A stretch of 64,000 nt of DNA from Rhizobium sp. N324 (GTDB lineage: Bacteria > Pseudomonadota > Alphaproteobacteria > Rhizobiales > Rhizobiaceae): the NCBI RefSeq assembly GCF_001664485.1, contig NZ_CP013630.1:3599001-3663000 (forward strand), read 5' to 3'. The translations under genes and the position numbers were made by a program. Below the pieces are notes generated by a model that saw nothing but the letters and a program-made list of their open reading frames with translations, was not told the origin of the DNA and did not search any database. Of the stretch, positions 18,181-28,054 are shown piece after piece (positions within the stretch are counted from its first letter, which is position 1; each line of letters begins with the position of its first letter).

Positions 18181-19340
18181 TCCGCTGCCTGGATTTTCGG
18201 CTCGATGCCGTCTTCCTGCGCCGCCGGCGGCATCACAGGGGAAGCGGTTTTCCGTTTGCCGAGATAGGGGGCGATCGTGCCGACCACGCCCTTCGGCAGA
18301 AATAGCGTGACGGCGACGAAGAGACCGCCGAGCGCAAACAGCCAGAACTCCGGGAAGAGACCGGTGAAGATCGTCTTGCCGCCATTGACGAGGATCGCGC
18401 CGATGATCGGCCCGATCAGCGTCGCCCGCCCGCCGACCGCCGTCCAGATGACGACTTCGATCGAGTTGGCAGGAGCGAATTCGCCGGGGTTGATGATGCC
18501 GACCTGCGGAACGTAGAGCGCACCCGCAATGCCCGCCATCATCGCCGAGACGACGAAGGTGAAGAGCTTGAAATGTTCGACGCGGTAACCGAGGAAGCGC
18601 GTGCGGCTTTCCGCATCGCGCACGCCGACCAGCACCTTGCCGAATTTCGAACGAACGATCCCCGAGGCCAGCAGCAGCGACAGCGCCAGCATGACCGCGG
18701 TTGCGGCAAATAGGGCTGCACGCGTGCCGTCAGCCTGAACGTTGAAGCCGATAATGTCCTTGAAATCGGTCAGGCCGTTATTGCCGCCGAAGCCCATATC
18801 GTTACGGAAGAAGGCGAGCAGCAGCGCGTAGGTCATCGCCTGGGTGATGATCGAGAGATAGACGCCGTTGACGCGTGAGCGGAAGGCGAACCAGCCGAAG
18901 ACAAAGGCGAGTAGGCCGGGCACGACGAGCACCATTAGCGCCGCAAACCAGAAGTGGTTGAAGCCGTACCAGAACCAGGGCAGATCCTTCCAGTTCAGGA
19001 ACACCATGAAATCGGGCAGGATTGGGTCGCCGTAGCTGCCGCGGGTGCCGATCTGGCGCATCAGATACATGCCCATCGCATACCCGCCCAGCGCAAAGAA
19101 GGCGCCGTGGCCGAGCGAGAGAATGCCGCAGAAGCCCCAGACGAGATCGAGCGCCAGCGCCAGCAGCGCATAGGTCAGATACTTGCCGAACAGTGACATG
19201 ACATAGGTCGGCACGTGCAGCGGATTGGTCGGCCCGGTCATCAGGTTCAGCACCGGTACGAGAACGGCGACCAGAAGCAGCAGGGCGATGGCAATGACGA
19301 TCTTGCGATCTACTGATCGGAGAAGGAAGGCCGTTATCAT
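18177..19340 (-). CDS. urtC: Urea ABC transporter permease UrtC
   Basis: 387 residues from the ATG at 19340, which overlaps the urtB stop by 4 bases. A LivM-like permease with about ten hydrophobic segments, the family motif LDLVWGFCGILSLGHGAFFALGGYAMGMY (here spanning a helix), then FRSRVNGVYLSIITQAMTYA and GGRATLIGPIIGAILVN. The in-frame open region continues far upstream but there it only shadows urtB. Confidence 0.94.
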   Translation of the reverse strand: MITAFLLRSVDRKIVIAIALLLLVAVLVPVLNLMTGPTNPLHVPTYVMSLFGKYLTYALLALALDLVWGFCGILSLGHGAFFALGGYAMGMYLMRQIGTRGSYGDPILPDFMVFLNWKDLPWFWYGFNHFWFAALMVLVVPGLLAFVFGWFAFRSRVNGVYLSIITQAMTYALLLAFFRNDMGFGGNNGLTDFKDIIGFNVQADGTRAALFAATAVMLALSLLLASGIVRSKFGKVLVGVRDAESRTRFLGYRVEHFKLFTFVVSAMMAGIAGALYVPQVGIINPGEFAPANSIEVVIWTAVGGRATLIGPIIGAILVNGGKTIFTGLFPEFWLFALGGLFVAVTLFLPKGVVGTIAPYLGKRKTASPVMPPAAQEDGIEPKIQAAE

Positions 19341-20989
19341 GCTTCCACTGCCCTTCCTTTGAGCGCGAAGAGCCCGCGCGGACGCTTCTGGATGAAGAGA
19401 ATGATGAGGACCAGCACCAGGATCTTGCCGAGCACGGCGCCGGCGAAGGGCTCGAGGAACTTGTTGACGACGCCGAGCGAGAGCGCGCCGACCAGCGTGC
19501 CCCAGAGGTTGCCGACACCGCCGAAGACGACGACCATGAAGCTGTCGATGATGTAGGATTGACCGAGATTCGGCGAAACATTGTCGATCTGGCTGAGCGC
19601 CACGCCGGCAATACCGGCAATGCCCGAACCGAGCGCGAAGGTGAAGGCGTCGACCCAGCCGGTGCGGATGCCCATCGACGATGCCATGCGGCGGTTCTGC
19701 GTGACGGCGCGCATCTGCAGGCCGAAGGCTGAGCGCTTGAGCAGCAGGAGCAGCGTCACGAACACAACCATCGAAAAGACGATGATCCATAGCCGGTTCC
19801 AGGTGATGGAGAGCCCGCCGAGATCGAAGACGCCGGACATCCAGGTCGGATTGCGGACCTCGCGGTTGGTCGGCCCGAAGATGCTGCGCACGGCCTGCTG
19901 CAGGACCAGCGACACGCCCCAGGTGGCGAGCAGCGTTTCGAGCGGCCGGCCGTAGAGATAGCGGATGACGGCGCGCTCGATGACGAGGCCGACAAAGCCG
20001 GTGAAGACGAAGGCGGCCGGCACCGCAAAGGCCAGCGAATAATCGGCAAGCGCGGGATAGGACGAGGTAATCGTTTCCTGCACCACATAGGTCGTATAGG
20101 CGCCGATCATCACCATTTCGCCATGCGCCATGTTGATGACGCCCATGACGCCGAAGGTGATAGCAAGGCCGATCGCCGCCAGCAGCAGCACCGAGCCGAG
20201 CGACAATCCGTACCAGACGTTCTGGACGATATCCCACAGCGCCAGGCTGCGATTGATGGTGCTGATACCTGCCTGGATCGCCGGCTTCAGGTCATCAGGC
20301 GCGGTTTCGAGTGTGGTCGTCAGAATGGTCAGCGCATCACGATTGCCGCGAGCCGCAATCGTATCGATCGCAGCCTTCTTGTCTTCGACGCTCGCATCCG
20401 TCTTCAGCAGCAGCACGGCGCGCGCCGCTTCCATCGTATTTTTGATCTCGGCGTCCTTTTCAGCCGCAAGCGCCGCGTTCAGCAGGTCGAGATTGGCGGG
20501 ATCGGCATCCTTCAGCAGGCCTTGTGCCGCGGCAAGCCGCGCCGAACGATCCGGGCTCATCAGCGTCAGCTGGCTGGTGGCGGCGCTGATGACGCCGCGA
20601 AGTGAATTGTTGATCTTGACCTTGCTCATCATGTCAGGATCGACATCGGCGGCCGCTTCACCGCTGATCGGATCGGAATAGGTCGGTTCGTCATCGGTGC
20701 CGCCCTGGAGGAGCACCGGGCCGCCATCGGAATTGACGTAGAGAAGGCCGTCGCTCAACTGCTGCAGGATCTGGCTGACATGCGGATCCTTGGAGGCGAC
20801 CAGCGCCTTGATGGCCGCCTCGCGTTCCGGGAAGTCGCCGACGCCGAGCGCATCGATGAGCAGGTGGATATCGCCCTCTGCCCGAACTTCGCTCGATATT
20901 GCCGAGCCCGGAAATGCGAGGCCGGAAAATGTCAGGCCCGAGAACGTCAGGCAAAGCGTGAGAAGGAAAATCTTGATGGCGCGATACAT
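19337..20989 (-). CDS. urtB: Urea ABC transporter permease UrtB with periplasmic N-terminal domain
   Basis: 550 residues. A signal-like N-terminus (MYRAIKIFLLTLCLTFSGL) is followed by about 220 mostly helical, presumably periplasmic residues (HEAT-like pattern of DPANLDLLNAALAAEKD, ASVEDKKAAIDTIAARGNRD), then a LivH-type permease of about 300 residues (SLGSVLLLAAIGLAITFGVMGVINMAHGEMVMIGAYT spans two helices). This long extension is usual in proteobacterial UrtB. The signal contains a small in-frame duplication, FSGLTFSGLAFPG. It overlaps urtC by 4 bases. Confidence 0.94.
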   Translation of the reverse strand: MYRAIKIFLLTLCLTFSGLTFSGLAFPGSAISSEVRAEGDIHLLIDALGVGDFPEREAAIKALVASKDPHVSQILQQLSDGLLYVNSDGGPVLLQGGTDDEPTYSDPISGEAAADVDPDMMSKVKINNSLRGVISAATSQLTLMSPDRSARLAAAQGLLKDADPANLDLLNAALAAEKDAEIKNTMEAARAVLLLKTDASVEDKKAAIDTIAARGNRDALTILTTTLETAPDDLKPAIQAGISTINRSLALWDIVQNVWYGLSLGSVLLLAAIGLAITFGVMGVINMAHGEMVMIGAYTTYVVQETITSSYPALADYSLAFAVPAAFVFTGFVGLVIERAVIRYLYGRPLETLLATWGVSLVLQQAVRSIFGPTNREVRNPTWMSGVFDLGGLSITWNRLWIIVFSMVVFVTLLLLLKRSAFGLQMRAVTQNRRMASSMGIRTGWVDAFTFALGSGIAGIAGVALSQIDNVSPNLGQSYIIDSFMVVVFGGVGNLWGTLVGALSLGVVNKFLEPFAGAVLGKILVLVLIILFIQKRPRGLFALKGRAVEA

Positions 20990-21104
20990 CGGCTTTCTCG
21001 CCCTGGATAGTGTTGGCGTCGCGGCGTAATCGCTGGGACGGAGCTTCCGCCCGGGATCGAACCCGGACGGAAGTCTTCAAGCAATCATCTGATCGGCGTC
21101 GTAC

Positions 21105-22397
21105 TCAGGAACCCTTGCCGCCGCACTTGCCAGTGGCAACGTTGAAGTTGCCGCAGGACATCGGCTTACGCCAATCGGAGATCAGGTCCTTGGAATCAGG
21201 CAGGTAATCGGACCATTCGTCGCCGACGACGGCGGGCGTCTGCTGGACGATTTCGAACTGGCCGTTGGCCTGGATTTCACCGATCAGCACGGGCTTGGTG
21301 ATGTGGTGGTTCGGCATGACGGTCGCATAGCCGCCGGAGAGATTTGGAACGCTGACGCCGATGATGGAGTCGAGAACCTTGTCGGTATCGGTCGTGCCGG
21401 CGGCCTGGACGGCCTTAACCCATGCGTTGAAGCCGATATATGCAGCTTCCATCGGGTCGTTCGTCACGCGCTTGTCGTTCTTGGTGTAAGCATGCCAGTC
21501 CTTGATGAACTTCTTGTTGGCCGGGCTTTCCACGGACTCGAAATAGTTCCAGGCAGCGAGATGGCCGACGAGCGGCTTGGTGTCGAGACCGGCAAGTTCT
21601 TCTTCACCGACCGAGAAGGCGACGACGGGAATGTCGGTTGCCTTGATGCCCTTGTTGCCCAGTTCCTTGTAGAACGGAACGTTGGCGTCGCCGTTGATCG
21701 TCGAGACGACGGCGGTCTTCTTGCCGGCCGAACCAAATTCCTTGATCTTGGCAACTTCGGTCTGCCAGTCGGAGAAGCCGAACGGCGTGTAGTTGGTCAT
21801 GATGTCTTCTTTCGGAATACCCTTCGAAATCAGGTATGCCTCGAGAATCTTGTTGGTCGTGCGCGGATAGACGTAGTCGGTCCCTTCGAGCACGAAGCGC
21901 TTGACGCCTTCCTTTTCCATCAGGTAGTCGACCGCCGGAATGGCCTGCTGGTTCGGCGCAGCCCCGGTGTAGAAGATGTTGCGCGAGGATTCTTCGCCCT
22001 CATACTGCACGGGGTAGAAGAGCAGCGAATTCAGCTCTTCGAAAACCGGCAGAACGGACTTGCGCGACGAGGACGTCCAGCAGCCGAAGACCGCAGCAAC
22101 CTTGTCCTTCTGGATCAGCTCGCGGGCCTTTTCCGCAAACAGCGGCCAGTCGGAGGCCGGATCGACGACGACGGCCTCGAGCTTCTTGCCGAGAAGGCCG
22201 CCCTTCTTGTTCTGCTCGTCGATGAGCATCAGCATGGCGTCTTTCAGCGTGGTTTCGGAAATCGCCATCGTGCCGGAAAGCGAATGCAATACGCCGACTT
22301 TGATCGTGTCGTCGGCGGCAACCGCGCCCTGGAAGGCGGCCGATGCCGCCATGACGGCACCGAGCGCAGCGCCGGTGATCGTGGATCTGAGATTCAT
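21105..22397 (-). CDS. urtA: Urea ABC transporter substrate-binding protein UrtA
   Basis: 430 residues from the ATG at 22397 (MNLRSTITGAALGAVMAAS); the open frame continues upstream without signal-peptide character. After a Sec signal cleaved near AVAADD, the mature protein starts IKVGVLHSLSGTMAISETTL, the defining UrtA motif, and contains GCWTSSSRKSVLPVFEE and LLFYPVQYEGEESS, both typical of UrtA/FmdD proteins and absent from LivJ. It is the first gene of the urt-ure block, 115 bases ahead of urtB. The 188-base region upstream should hold the main promoter. Confidence 0.95.
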   Translation of the reverse strand: MNLRSTITGAALGAVMAASAAFQGAVAADDTIKVGVLHSLSGTMAISETTLKDAMLMLIDEQNKKGGLLGKKLEAVVVDPASDWPLFAEKARELIQKDKVAAVFGCWTSSSRKSVLPVFEELNSLLFYPVQYEGEESSRNIFYTGAAPNQQAIPAVDYLMEKEGVKRFVLEGTDYVYPRTTNKILEAYLISKGIPKEDIMTNYTPFGFSDWQTEVAKIKEFGSAGKKTAVVSTINGDANVPFYKELGNKGIKATDIPVVAFSVGEEELAGLDTKPLVGHLAAWNYFESVESPANKKFIKDWHAYTKNDKRVTNDPMEAAYIGFNAWVKAVQAAGTTDTDKVLDSIIGVSVPNLSGGYATVMPNHHITKPVLIGEIQANGQFEIVQQTPAVVGDEWSDYLPDSKDLISDWRKPMSCGNFNVATGKCGGKGS

Positions 22398-22540
22398 CTG
22401 GTTGAGCCCCTCTTCTTGTTCCGCAACAGGCCGGAAACGGAATTTAACTGTTGCCGAGGGGACTATCGGGTGCTGCATCGCAAAAACACATACGCAAAAT
22501 GACGTAGGCGCAGGGGGCAAACGGACATACGGAAAGCAAC

Positions 22541-22566
22541 GGGCATCCCCACCGTTGGGAATGCCC
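22541..22566 (-). terminator. Probable terminator of the PAP2 phosphatase gene
   Basis: A 10-base inverted repeat, GGGCATTCCC on the minus strand with GGGGATGCCC, with one mismatch and a 6-base loop, lies 20 bases after the phosphatase stop. It is followed on the minus strand by GTTGCTTTCC, only partly T-rich, so termination may be incomplete. Confidence 0.5.
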
Positions 22567-22585
22567 TCTTGGTTCGAGAAGAAAA

Positions 22586-24490
22586 TTATCCGTCGATCGT
22601 CAGGGTGACCGATGTCGGGCCGTAAGAGAGGCTCGCCTTGTGGCCGGAGATGGTGAGCTTACCGAAGGTGCCAGAAAGGCTGCCTGCCTTCAGGATCTCG
22701 ATCTTCGTTCCGGCCGCCGGGACAAAACCATCGGCAAGCGTCACGTCGAGATCGCCGGCCAACGCTGCTTTGCCCTCGACCGCCAGCGTGCCGGCACCGT
22801 TTGCACCGAGCGCCAGTTTCGCCGTCGCATTGGCGGATTGCTGGTAGTCGCCGCCGACCGTCAGAGGCTTGTCAGCCGCCACGACGAGCGAACCGCCATC
22901 GACCGTCAGTCCGCCGGAGCCGAAAGCCGACGACGATCCGGCCACCAGAGCGCCCTCTTCAAGTACGGTGCCGCCGGCATAGCTGTTGGCGCCTGATAGT
23001 CCGAGGATGCCGCTGCCGCGTTTCACAAACTTGCCCTTGCCGCCGATGTCGTTGCGCCAGCTGTCGATCGCATGGAAGCCGCCCTTTGCCGCGTCCATCG
23101 TGACGCTCACGTCCTGATCGAAGGCGCCGTAACCGTCGGCGGCGGCAAACAGGTTGAGGCGGCCATAACCTTCCGCGTCGTCGATGAGCGGATAGCCGGA
23201 GGCGATCTCCGTCGTCTTCAGCACCTCGCGGCGCTGCTCGCCGTCGAGATAGGGCAGACGCGTTTCGAGCAGCGCTTCAGCGCCCTGCGGCACGCGGGCC
23301 GGCTGATCGGTCGGATGGATCGTCGGCAGGCCGTAGCTCAGGCGCTGCAGCACGTAAGCACGATTGGCGTCATGATCGGCGAAACGGTCCGCGGCGATCG
23401 GCGCCGCATGGGCGGCAACTTCGAGCGCGCCGGCATCGGCAACGCCGGATTTGGCAATGAGCCAGGACTGCGCCTGGGCATAAGCATCGTTCTTCAGCGC
23501 TGTATTGTCGGCCTTGTTCAGATTGTAGACGACCGTCGCGGTGCCGAGCATCCGGCCGCCCATCACATCTAGCGGAGAATGCATGCCGGCAAGGATGCGA
23601 TCCTCGCCCAGCTCGCTGGCGCGCGTGATCATTTCCTGAAAGCGCTGCGGCACGAGATAGGCCATGGCGAGCGCATCCCGCCAGGCTTCCGCCGTATGCC
23701 CGCTTGGGAAGCCGCCATCCTCGACCGGCTTGCCGCTCTTGGCGGGCTCGAGCGTCGGGACGACCGAAACGTCCTGGCTCCAGCGATACGGACGGCCATA
23801 TTTGAAATAGCGCTTGGCAGGCTCCGTCGAGCCGTCACCGCTTGCGGCGTTGATGAAGTCGATTGCCAGGCCCATGTCCGGATTGGCATCGGTCTTATTT
23901 TCCTTGTCCGGCTTGCTGCCGGCGCCCCGATTGTTACCCTTATCGTCATATTTGACCGTCGTCGCATCGGCGGCCACCTCGGTGATCGTGGTCGTCTGCT
24001 TGGAGCCGGCCTTCCAGGCAGCCGTCAGCGGGCCGAGGCCATCGACGATGCTGGCATTCTTGCCGCGCCGGTCGTCGAGATAGGCGGCGACCGCCTGCTC
24101 GGCCGTCCGCGCCCGCGTCGCCTTGACCACATAGGCGATGTTCGCATCATGGACGAGCTTGTTGACGACCTGACCGTCGGTCTTGCTGGCGGGAATGCCG
24201 TCCCAATCCGTCTTGGCGACGGCCGGACAATTGTCCTTGGCCGGGGCTTCCACGCCCGCATCGACGAAGGGCGTGCGCGGGGTCCAGATTTCGAGAAAGC
24301 CGGAGAGCAGATGAACGGCGGCATTGGTGTCCACCGTCGAGAAGCAGGCGTCACCGCGCTTGTTGGTGTTTCCGGTCTCGGCATAGGGCGCTTTCGCCGC
24401 TGTGGCCTGCTCGGCGCCCGCCAGCGACGGCACGATCGAAACGAGGCAGACGAGGGCGGTGCTCAGGCGGAAAAGGCGTGAAACAGACAT
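22586..24490 (-). CDS. Secreted class A (PAP2) acid phosphatase with passenger-type beta repeat tail
   Basis: 634 residues from the ATG at 24490 with a Sec signal (LSTALVCLVSIVPSLAGA). The PAP2 catalytic motifs are intact: K226-x6-R233-P234, PSGH at 262-265, and R298-x5-H304-x3-D308. The last 150 residues (from about SGILGLSGANSYAGGT) are Gly/Ala/Val-rich and match autotransporter-associated beta-strand repeats. No beta-barrel translocator follows; the protein ends TSVTLTIDG. It is therefore a secreted or surface phosphatase carrying a passenger-like stalk. It lies between urtA and a divergent sensor kinase. Confidence 0.85.
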   Translation of the reverse strand: MSVSRLFRLSTALVCLVSIVPSLAGAEQATAAKAPYAETGNTNKRGDACFSTVDTNAAVHLLSGFLEIWTPRTPFVDAGVEAPAKDNCPAVAKTDWDGIPASKTDGQVVNKLVHDANIAYVVKATRARTAEQAVAAYLDDRRGKNASIVDGLGPLTAAWKAGSKQTTTITEVAADATTVKYDDKGNNRGAGSKPDKENKTDANPDMGLAIDFINAASGDGSTEPAKRYFKYGRPYRWSQDVSVVPTLEPAKSGKPVEDGGFPSGHTAEAWRDALAMAYLVPQRFQEMITRASELGEDRILAGMHSPLDVMGGRMLGTATVVYNLNKADNTALKNDAYAQAQSWLIAKSGVADAGALEVAAHAAPIAADRFADHDANRAYVLQRLSYGLPTIHPTDQPARVPQGAEALLETRLPYLDGEQRREVLKTTEIASGYPLIDDAEGYGRLNLFAAADGYGAFDQDVSVTMDAAKGGFHAIDSWRNDIGGKGKFVKRGSGILGLSGANSYAGGTVLEEGALVAGSSSAFGSGGLTVDGGSLVVAADKPLTVGGDYQQSANATAKLALGANGAGTLAVEGKAALAGDLDVTLADGFVPAAGTKIEILKAGSLSGTFGKLTISGHKASLSYGPTSVTLTIDG

Positions 24491-24667
24491 GGGTGATACC
24501 TGAAATGGTTGAAGGAACGGCGGGAGAGTTAGACGGCCCGTGTGACAGACCGGCTTCAAAAATATGGCGGTTCCGTGAATCTGCCAGTGCTCCGCCCTTG
24601 CCTTTCTCATCCATCCCGCCAAAACTGTTTCGAGACGATAGGCCAACCGGAATGCCGGAAGGAAGAC

Positions 24668-27600
24668 ATGGCAGCGCGCCAACGCATCATTCCGGTGAGA
24701 CGCGAATATAATCGCTGGGTCGCCAACCAGACGCTGGAAGATTATGCGCTGCGCTTTACCGCAAAGAGCGCCCGCCATTTCTCCTCGCAGCGCATCGCCC
24801 AGACAGCGATCGGCGCCATCTCCTTCCTGGCGCTCGAGGCGATCGGCGGCGCCATCACCCTCTCCTACGGCACCACCAATGCCTTTTATGCTATTATCGT
24901 CGCTTCGATCGCTATGCTGGCGATCGGCCTGCCGATCAGCCGCTACGCCATCCGCCACGGCGTCGACATCGATCTTCTGACCCGCGGCGCCGGCTTCGGC
25001 TATATCGGCTCGACCATCACCTCGCTGATCTATGCGAGCTTCACCTTCATGCTGTTTGCGATCGAGGCCTCGATCATGTCCGGGGCGCTGGAGCTTACCC
25101 TCGGTATTCCGCTCTGGATCGGCTACATCCTCAGCGCCGTCATGGTGATCCCGCTGGTGACGCACGGCGTGCGGCTGATCAGCAAATTCCAGCTGATGAC
25201 CCAACCCTTCTGGATCGTGCTGAACATCCTGCCCTTCATTTTCATCGCCTTCATGGATTGGGAAAAGTTCGATCTCTGGCGCGCCTTTGCCGGCATTCGC
25301 CATGCCTCGGGCCCGCCCGGCACCATCGCCGAATTCGATCTGGTGCAGTTCGGCGCCGCCTCCGCCGTTATCCTGGCGCTGATGTCGCAGATCGGCGAGC
25401 AGGCAGACTTCCTGCGCTTCCTGCCGCCCGACCCGCAGCGCAAATGGCGCCATCGCCTCGCCGTCTTTCTCGCCGGGCCCGGCTGGGTCATTATCGGCGC
25501 GCCGAAACTGCTGGCCGGTTCCTTCCTCGTCGTGCTGACCCTCGCCTCGGGCGTGCCACTCGATCGGGCCGCCGATCCGGCGCAGATGTATCTGACCGCT
25601 TTCGGCTATATGGTGCCCTGGCAGAATGCCGCACTACTGTTGATGGCCGCCTTCGTCGTCGTCTCGCAGCTGAAGATCAACGTGATGAATGCCTATGCCG
25701 GCTCACTCGCCTGGTCGAACTTTTTCTCGCGGCTGACCCACAGCCATCCCGGCCGCGTGATCTGGCTGGTCTTCAACGTCGCGATCGCCCTGCTTTTGAT
25801 GGAACTCGGCATCTACCGGCTGCTGGAGGAGACGCTCGGCATCTTCTCGATCATCGCCATGGCCTGGCTCTGCACGATCTCCGCCGATCTCTTCATCAAC
25901 AAGCCGCTTGGCCTCGCTCCGCCCGGCATCGAGTTCAAACGCGCCCATCTCTACGACATCAATCCGGTCGGCCTCGGCGCCATGACGCTGTCGGCGACGG
26001 TATCGCTGATTGCCCATTTCGGCGCCTTTGGCGCAACCGCCGCCTCGCTGGCGCCCTATATCACCCTCGTCATCGCGCTGATCGCCTCGCCGGCACTTGC
26101 CTGGGCGACGAAGGGCAAGTTCTACCTCGCCCGCAAGCCGCGCCACAGCTGGAAGAACCTGACGAGCATCACCTGCTCCATCTGCGAGCATCCCTTCGAG
26201 CCGGAGGATATGGCCTGGTGCCCGGCCTATGCCGCACCGATCTGCTCGCTCTGCTGCTCGCTCGACAGCCGCTGCCACGACATGTGCAAGCCGGCCGCCC
26301 GTTTCAACGCGCAGGTCGGCACCGTCGCCAAGGTGCTGTTGCCGGAAACCGTTCTGGGCAAGCTGACGACGCGCCTCGGCCGCTACGGCATCGCCGTCGC
26401 GTTGGCCTTAACCGCGATCGGCGCGATCCTGGCGATGATCGCCCATCAGGTCGCCGCCGCCTCACCCGAAACGGCCGAGGTCGTCAACCGCACCATCCTC
26501 ATCGTCTTCTTCGTCTTCTCGGTGATTTCAGGCGTCGTCTGCTGGTTCTATGTGCTCGCTCATGACAGCCGCGTCGTCGCCGAGGAGGAATCCTCGCGCC
26601 AGAACACTCTGCTGCTCAAGGAGATCGCCGCCCACAAGAAGACCGACACCGCCTTGCAGAATGCCAAGGAAACGGCCGAGGCAGCCAACCGCGCCAAAAG
26701 CCGCTACGTCGTCGGCCTCAGCCACGAGTTGCGCACGCCATTGAATGCCGTGCTCGGCTACGCCCAGATCCTCGAGCGCGACGACACCATCCCGGCGCCG
26801 CGCCAATCCTCGATCAAGGTCATCCGCCGCAGCGCCGAGCACCTCTCCGGGCTGATCGACGGCCTACTCGATATTTCCAAGATCGAGGCCGGCCGCCTGC
26901 AGGTCTATTCCAATGAGATCAACATCCAGGATTTCCTCGACCAGATCGTCGACATGTTCCGCCCGCAGGCGCAGGCGAAGGGCGTTGCTTTCCTGCACCA
27001 GCGCGCGCCGGCCTTGCCGCAATTCGTCCGCACCGACGAAAAGCGGCTACGCCAGATCCTCGTCAACCTGCTCTCCAATGCCATCAAGTTCACCGACGAG
27101 GGCAGCGTCACCTTCGATGTCGCCTATCGCAGCCAGGTTGCGACCTTCACCGTCACCGATACCGGCCGCGGCATCGCTGAAAAGGATCTGACGCGTATCT
27201 ACGAACCCTTCCAGCGCGGCGAGGCCGAAAGCGTGCGGCCAATGCCGGGCCTCGGCCTCGGCCTCACCATCACCCGGCTTCTGACCAACACGCTTGGCGG
27301 CGAGATTGCGGTTTCGAGCGTCAAGGACGAGGGATCGACCTTCCGCGTCCGCCTCATGCTGTCCGCCGTCATGCGCGCCGTGGCCGCAGCGCCGCAGGAA
27401 AAGCGCATCGTCGGATACGACGGCCCGCGCCGCACGGTGGTCGTCGTCGACGATAACGAAGACCATCGCGAGATGATGCGCGAAATCCTGGCGCCTCTCG
27501 ATTTCATCGTTCTGACGGCAGCAGGCGGCGGCGAATGCCTGACGCTGATCGAGGGCATCATGCCGGATCTTTTCCTTGTCGATATCCTGATGCCCGGCAT

Positions 27601-28054
27601 GAGCGGCTGGCAGCTGGTCTCGCGCCTGCGCGAGGCCGGCCAGACGGCGCCGATGCTGATGCTTTCGGCCAATATCGGCGATGCCGCCGTTCTGGGCGAC
27701 AGCGACGACAGCCACAATGATGCGATCGGCAAGCCGGTCGACATCCGCCAGCTGCGCGACAAGCTGGCTTTGCATCTTGGCCTGAAATGGGTCTATGCCG
27801 ACGCCGCGCCGGCTACTCCAGTGAAGACCGAAGCGCCGACGCTGAGCCCGGGTGCTGCCCATGTGCAGGAATTGCTGCGGCTCGGCGAGATCGGTTATAT
27901 CAGAGGCATCGAAGCCAAGCTTTCGGACCTTGCCAAGGTGGAGGCAAATCAGCCATTCACCGATGAACTTCGCGCCTATGTCGCCGCCTTCGATCTCGCC
28001 GGCTTCATGACCTTCCTGCACGACTTCGACGAAAAGGTGGAATCCATTGGCTGA
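24668..28054 (+). CDS. Hybrid histidine kinase fused to an NCS1-like nucleobase transporter
   Basis: 1128 residues from the ATG at 24668, preceded by GGAAGGAAG. Residues about 1-480 form 12 hydrophobic segments resembling purine/cytosine permeases (AIGAISFLALEAIGGAITLS, DIDLLTRGAGFGYIGSTITS). A Cys-rich segment with eight cysteines (503-540) comes next, then two more membrane helices (about 570-640), a coiled coil, a HisKA domain with phospho-acceptor His686 (SHELRTPLN), an ATPase domain (N-box Asn804; DTGRGIAEKD; GLGLGLTI), a receiver with phospho-acceptor Asp972 (LVDILMPG), and a 70-residue helical tail. The response regulator gene overlaps its 3' end. It likely senses a nucleobase or related nitrogen compound, by transport or binding; the ligand is unknown. 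Confidence 0.9.
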   Translation: MAARQRIIPVRREYNRWVANQTLEDYALRFTAKSARHFSSQRIAQTAIGAISFLALEAIGGAITLSYGTTNAFYAIIVASIAMLAIGLPISRYAIRHGVDIDLLTRGAGFGYIGSTITSLIYASFTFMLFAIEASIMSGALELTLGIPLWIGYILSAVMVIPLVTHGVRLISKFQLMTQPFWIVLNILPFIFIAFMDWEKFDLWRAFAGIRHASGPPGTIAEFDLVQFGAASAVILALMSQIGEQADFLRFLPPDPQRKWRHRLAVFLAGPGWVIIGAPKLLAGSFLVVLTLASGVPLDRAADPAQMYLTAFGYMVPWQNAALLLMAAFVVVSQLKINVMNAYAGSLAWSNFFSRLTHSHPGRVIWLVFNVAIALLLMELGIYRLLEETLGIFSIIAMAWLCTISADLFINKPLGLAPPGIEFKRAHLYDINPVGLGAMTLSATVSLIAHFGAFGATAASLAPYITLVIALIASPALAWATKGKFYLARKPRHSWKNLTSITCSICEHPFEPEDMAWCPAYAAPICSLCCSLDSRCHDMCKPAARFNAQVGTVAKVLLPETVLGKLTTRLGRYGIAVALALTAIGAILAMIAHQVAAASPETAEVVNRTILIVFFVFSVISGVVCWFYVLAHDSRVVAEEESSRQNTLLLKEIAAHKKTDTALQNAKETAEAANRAKSRYVVGLSHELRTPLNAVLGYAQILERDDTIPAPRQSSIKVIRRSAEHLSGLIDGLLDISKIEAGRLQVYSNEINIQDFLDQIVDMFRPQAQAKGVAFLHQRAPALPQFVRTDEKRLRQILVNLLSNAIKFTDEGSVTFDVAYRSQVATFTVTDTGRGIAEKDLTRIYEPFQRGEAESVRPMPGLGLGLTITRLLTNTLGGEIAVSSVKDEGSTFRVRLMLSAVMRAVAAAPQEKRIVGYDGPRRTVVVVDDNEDHREMMREILAPLDFIVLTAAGGGECLTLIEGIMPDLFLVDILMPGMSGWQLVSRLREAGQTAPMLMLSANIGDAAVLGDSDDSHNDAIGKPVDIRQLRDKLALHLGLKWVYADAAPATPVKTEAPTLSPGAAHVQELLRLGEIGYIRGIEAKLSDLAKVEANQPFTDELRAYVAAFDLAGFMTFLHDFDEKVESIG

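Noticed and set aside
22398..22585. Possible sigma-54 (-24/-12) promoter for urtA
   Set aside because: No GG-N10-GC pair with acceptable flanking bases was found on the minus strand, so nitrogen control through NtrC is not supported by sequence.
24529..24548. PHO-box-like heptamer (CTGTCAC on the minus strand) upstream of the PAP2 phosphatase
   Set aside because: The second heptamer is poor and at the wrong spacing; not enough to call PhoB control.
24491..25453. Upstream extension of the phosphatase frame to 955 codons
   Set aside because: It runs antisense through the transporter-kinase gene. The signal peptide at 24490 marks the start.
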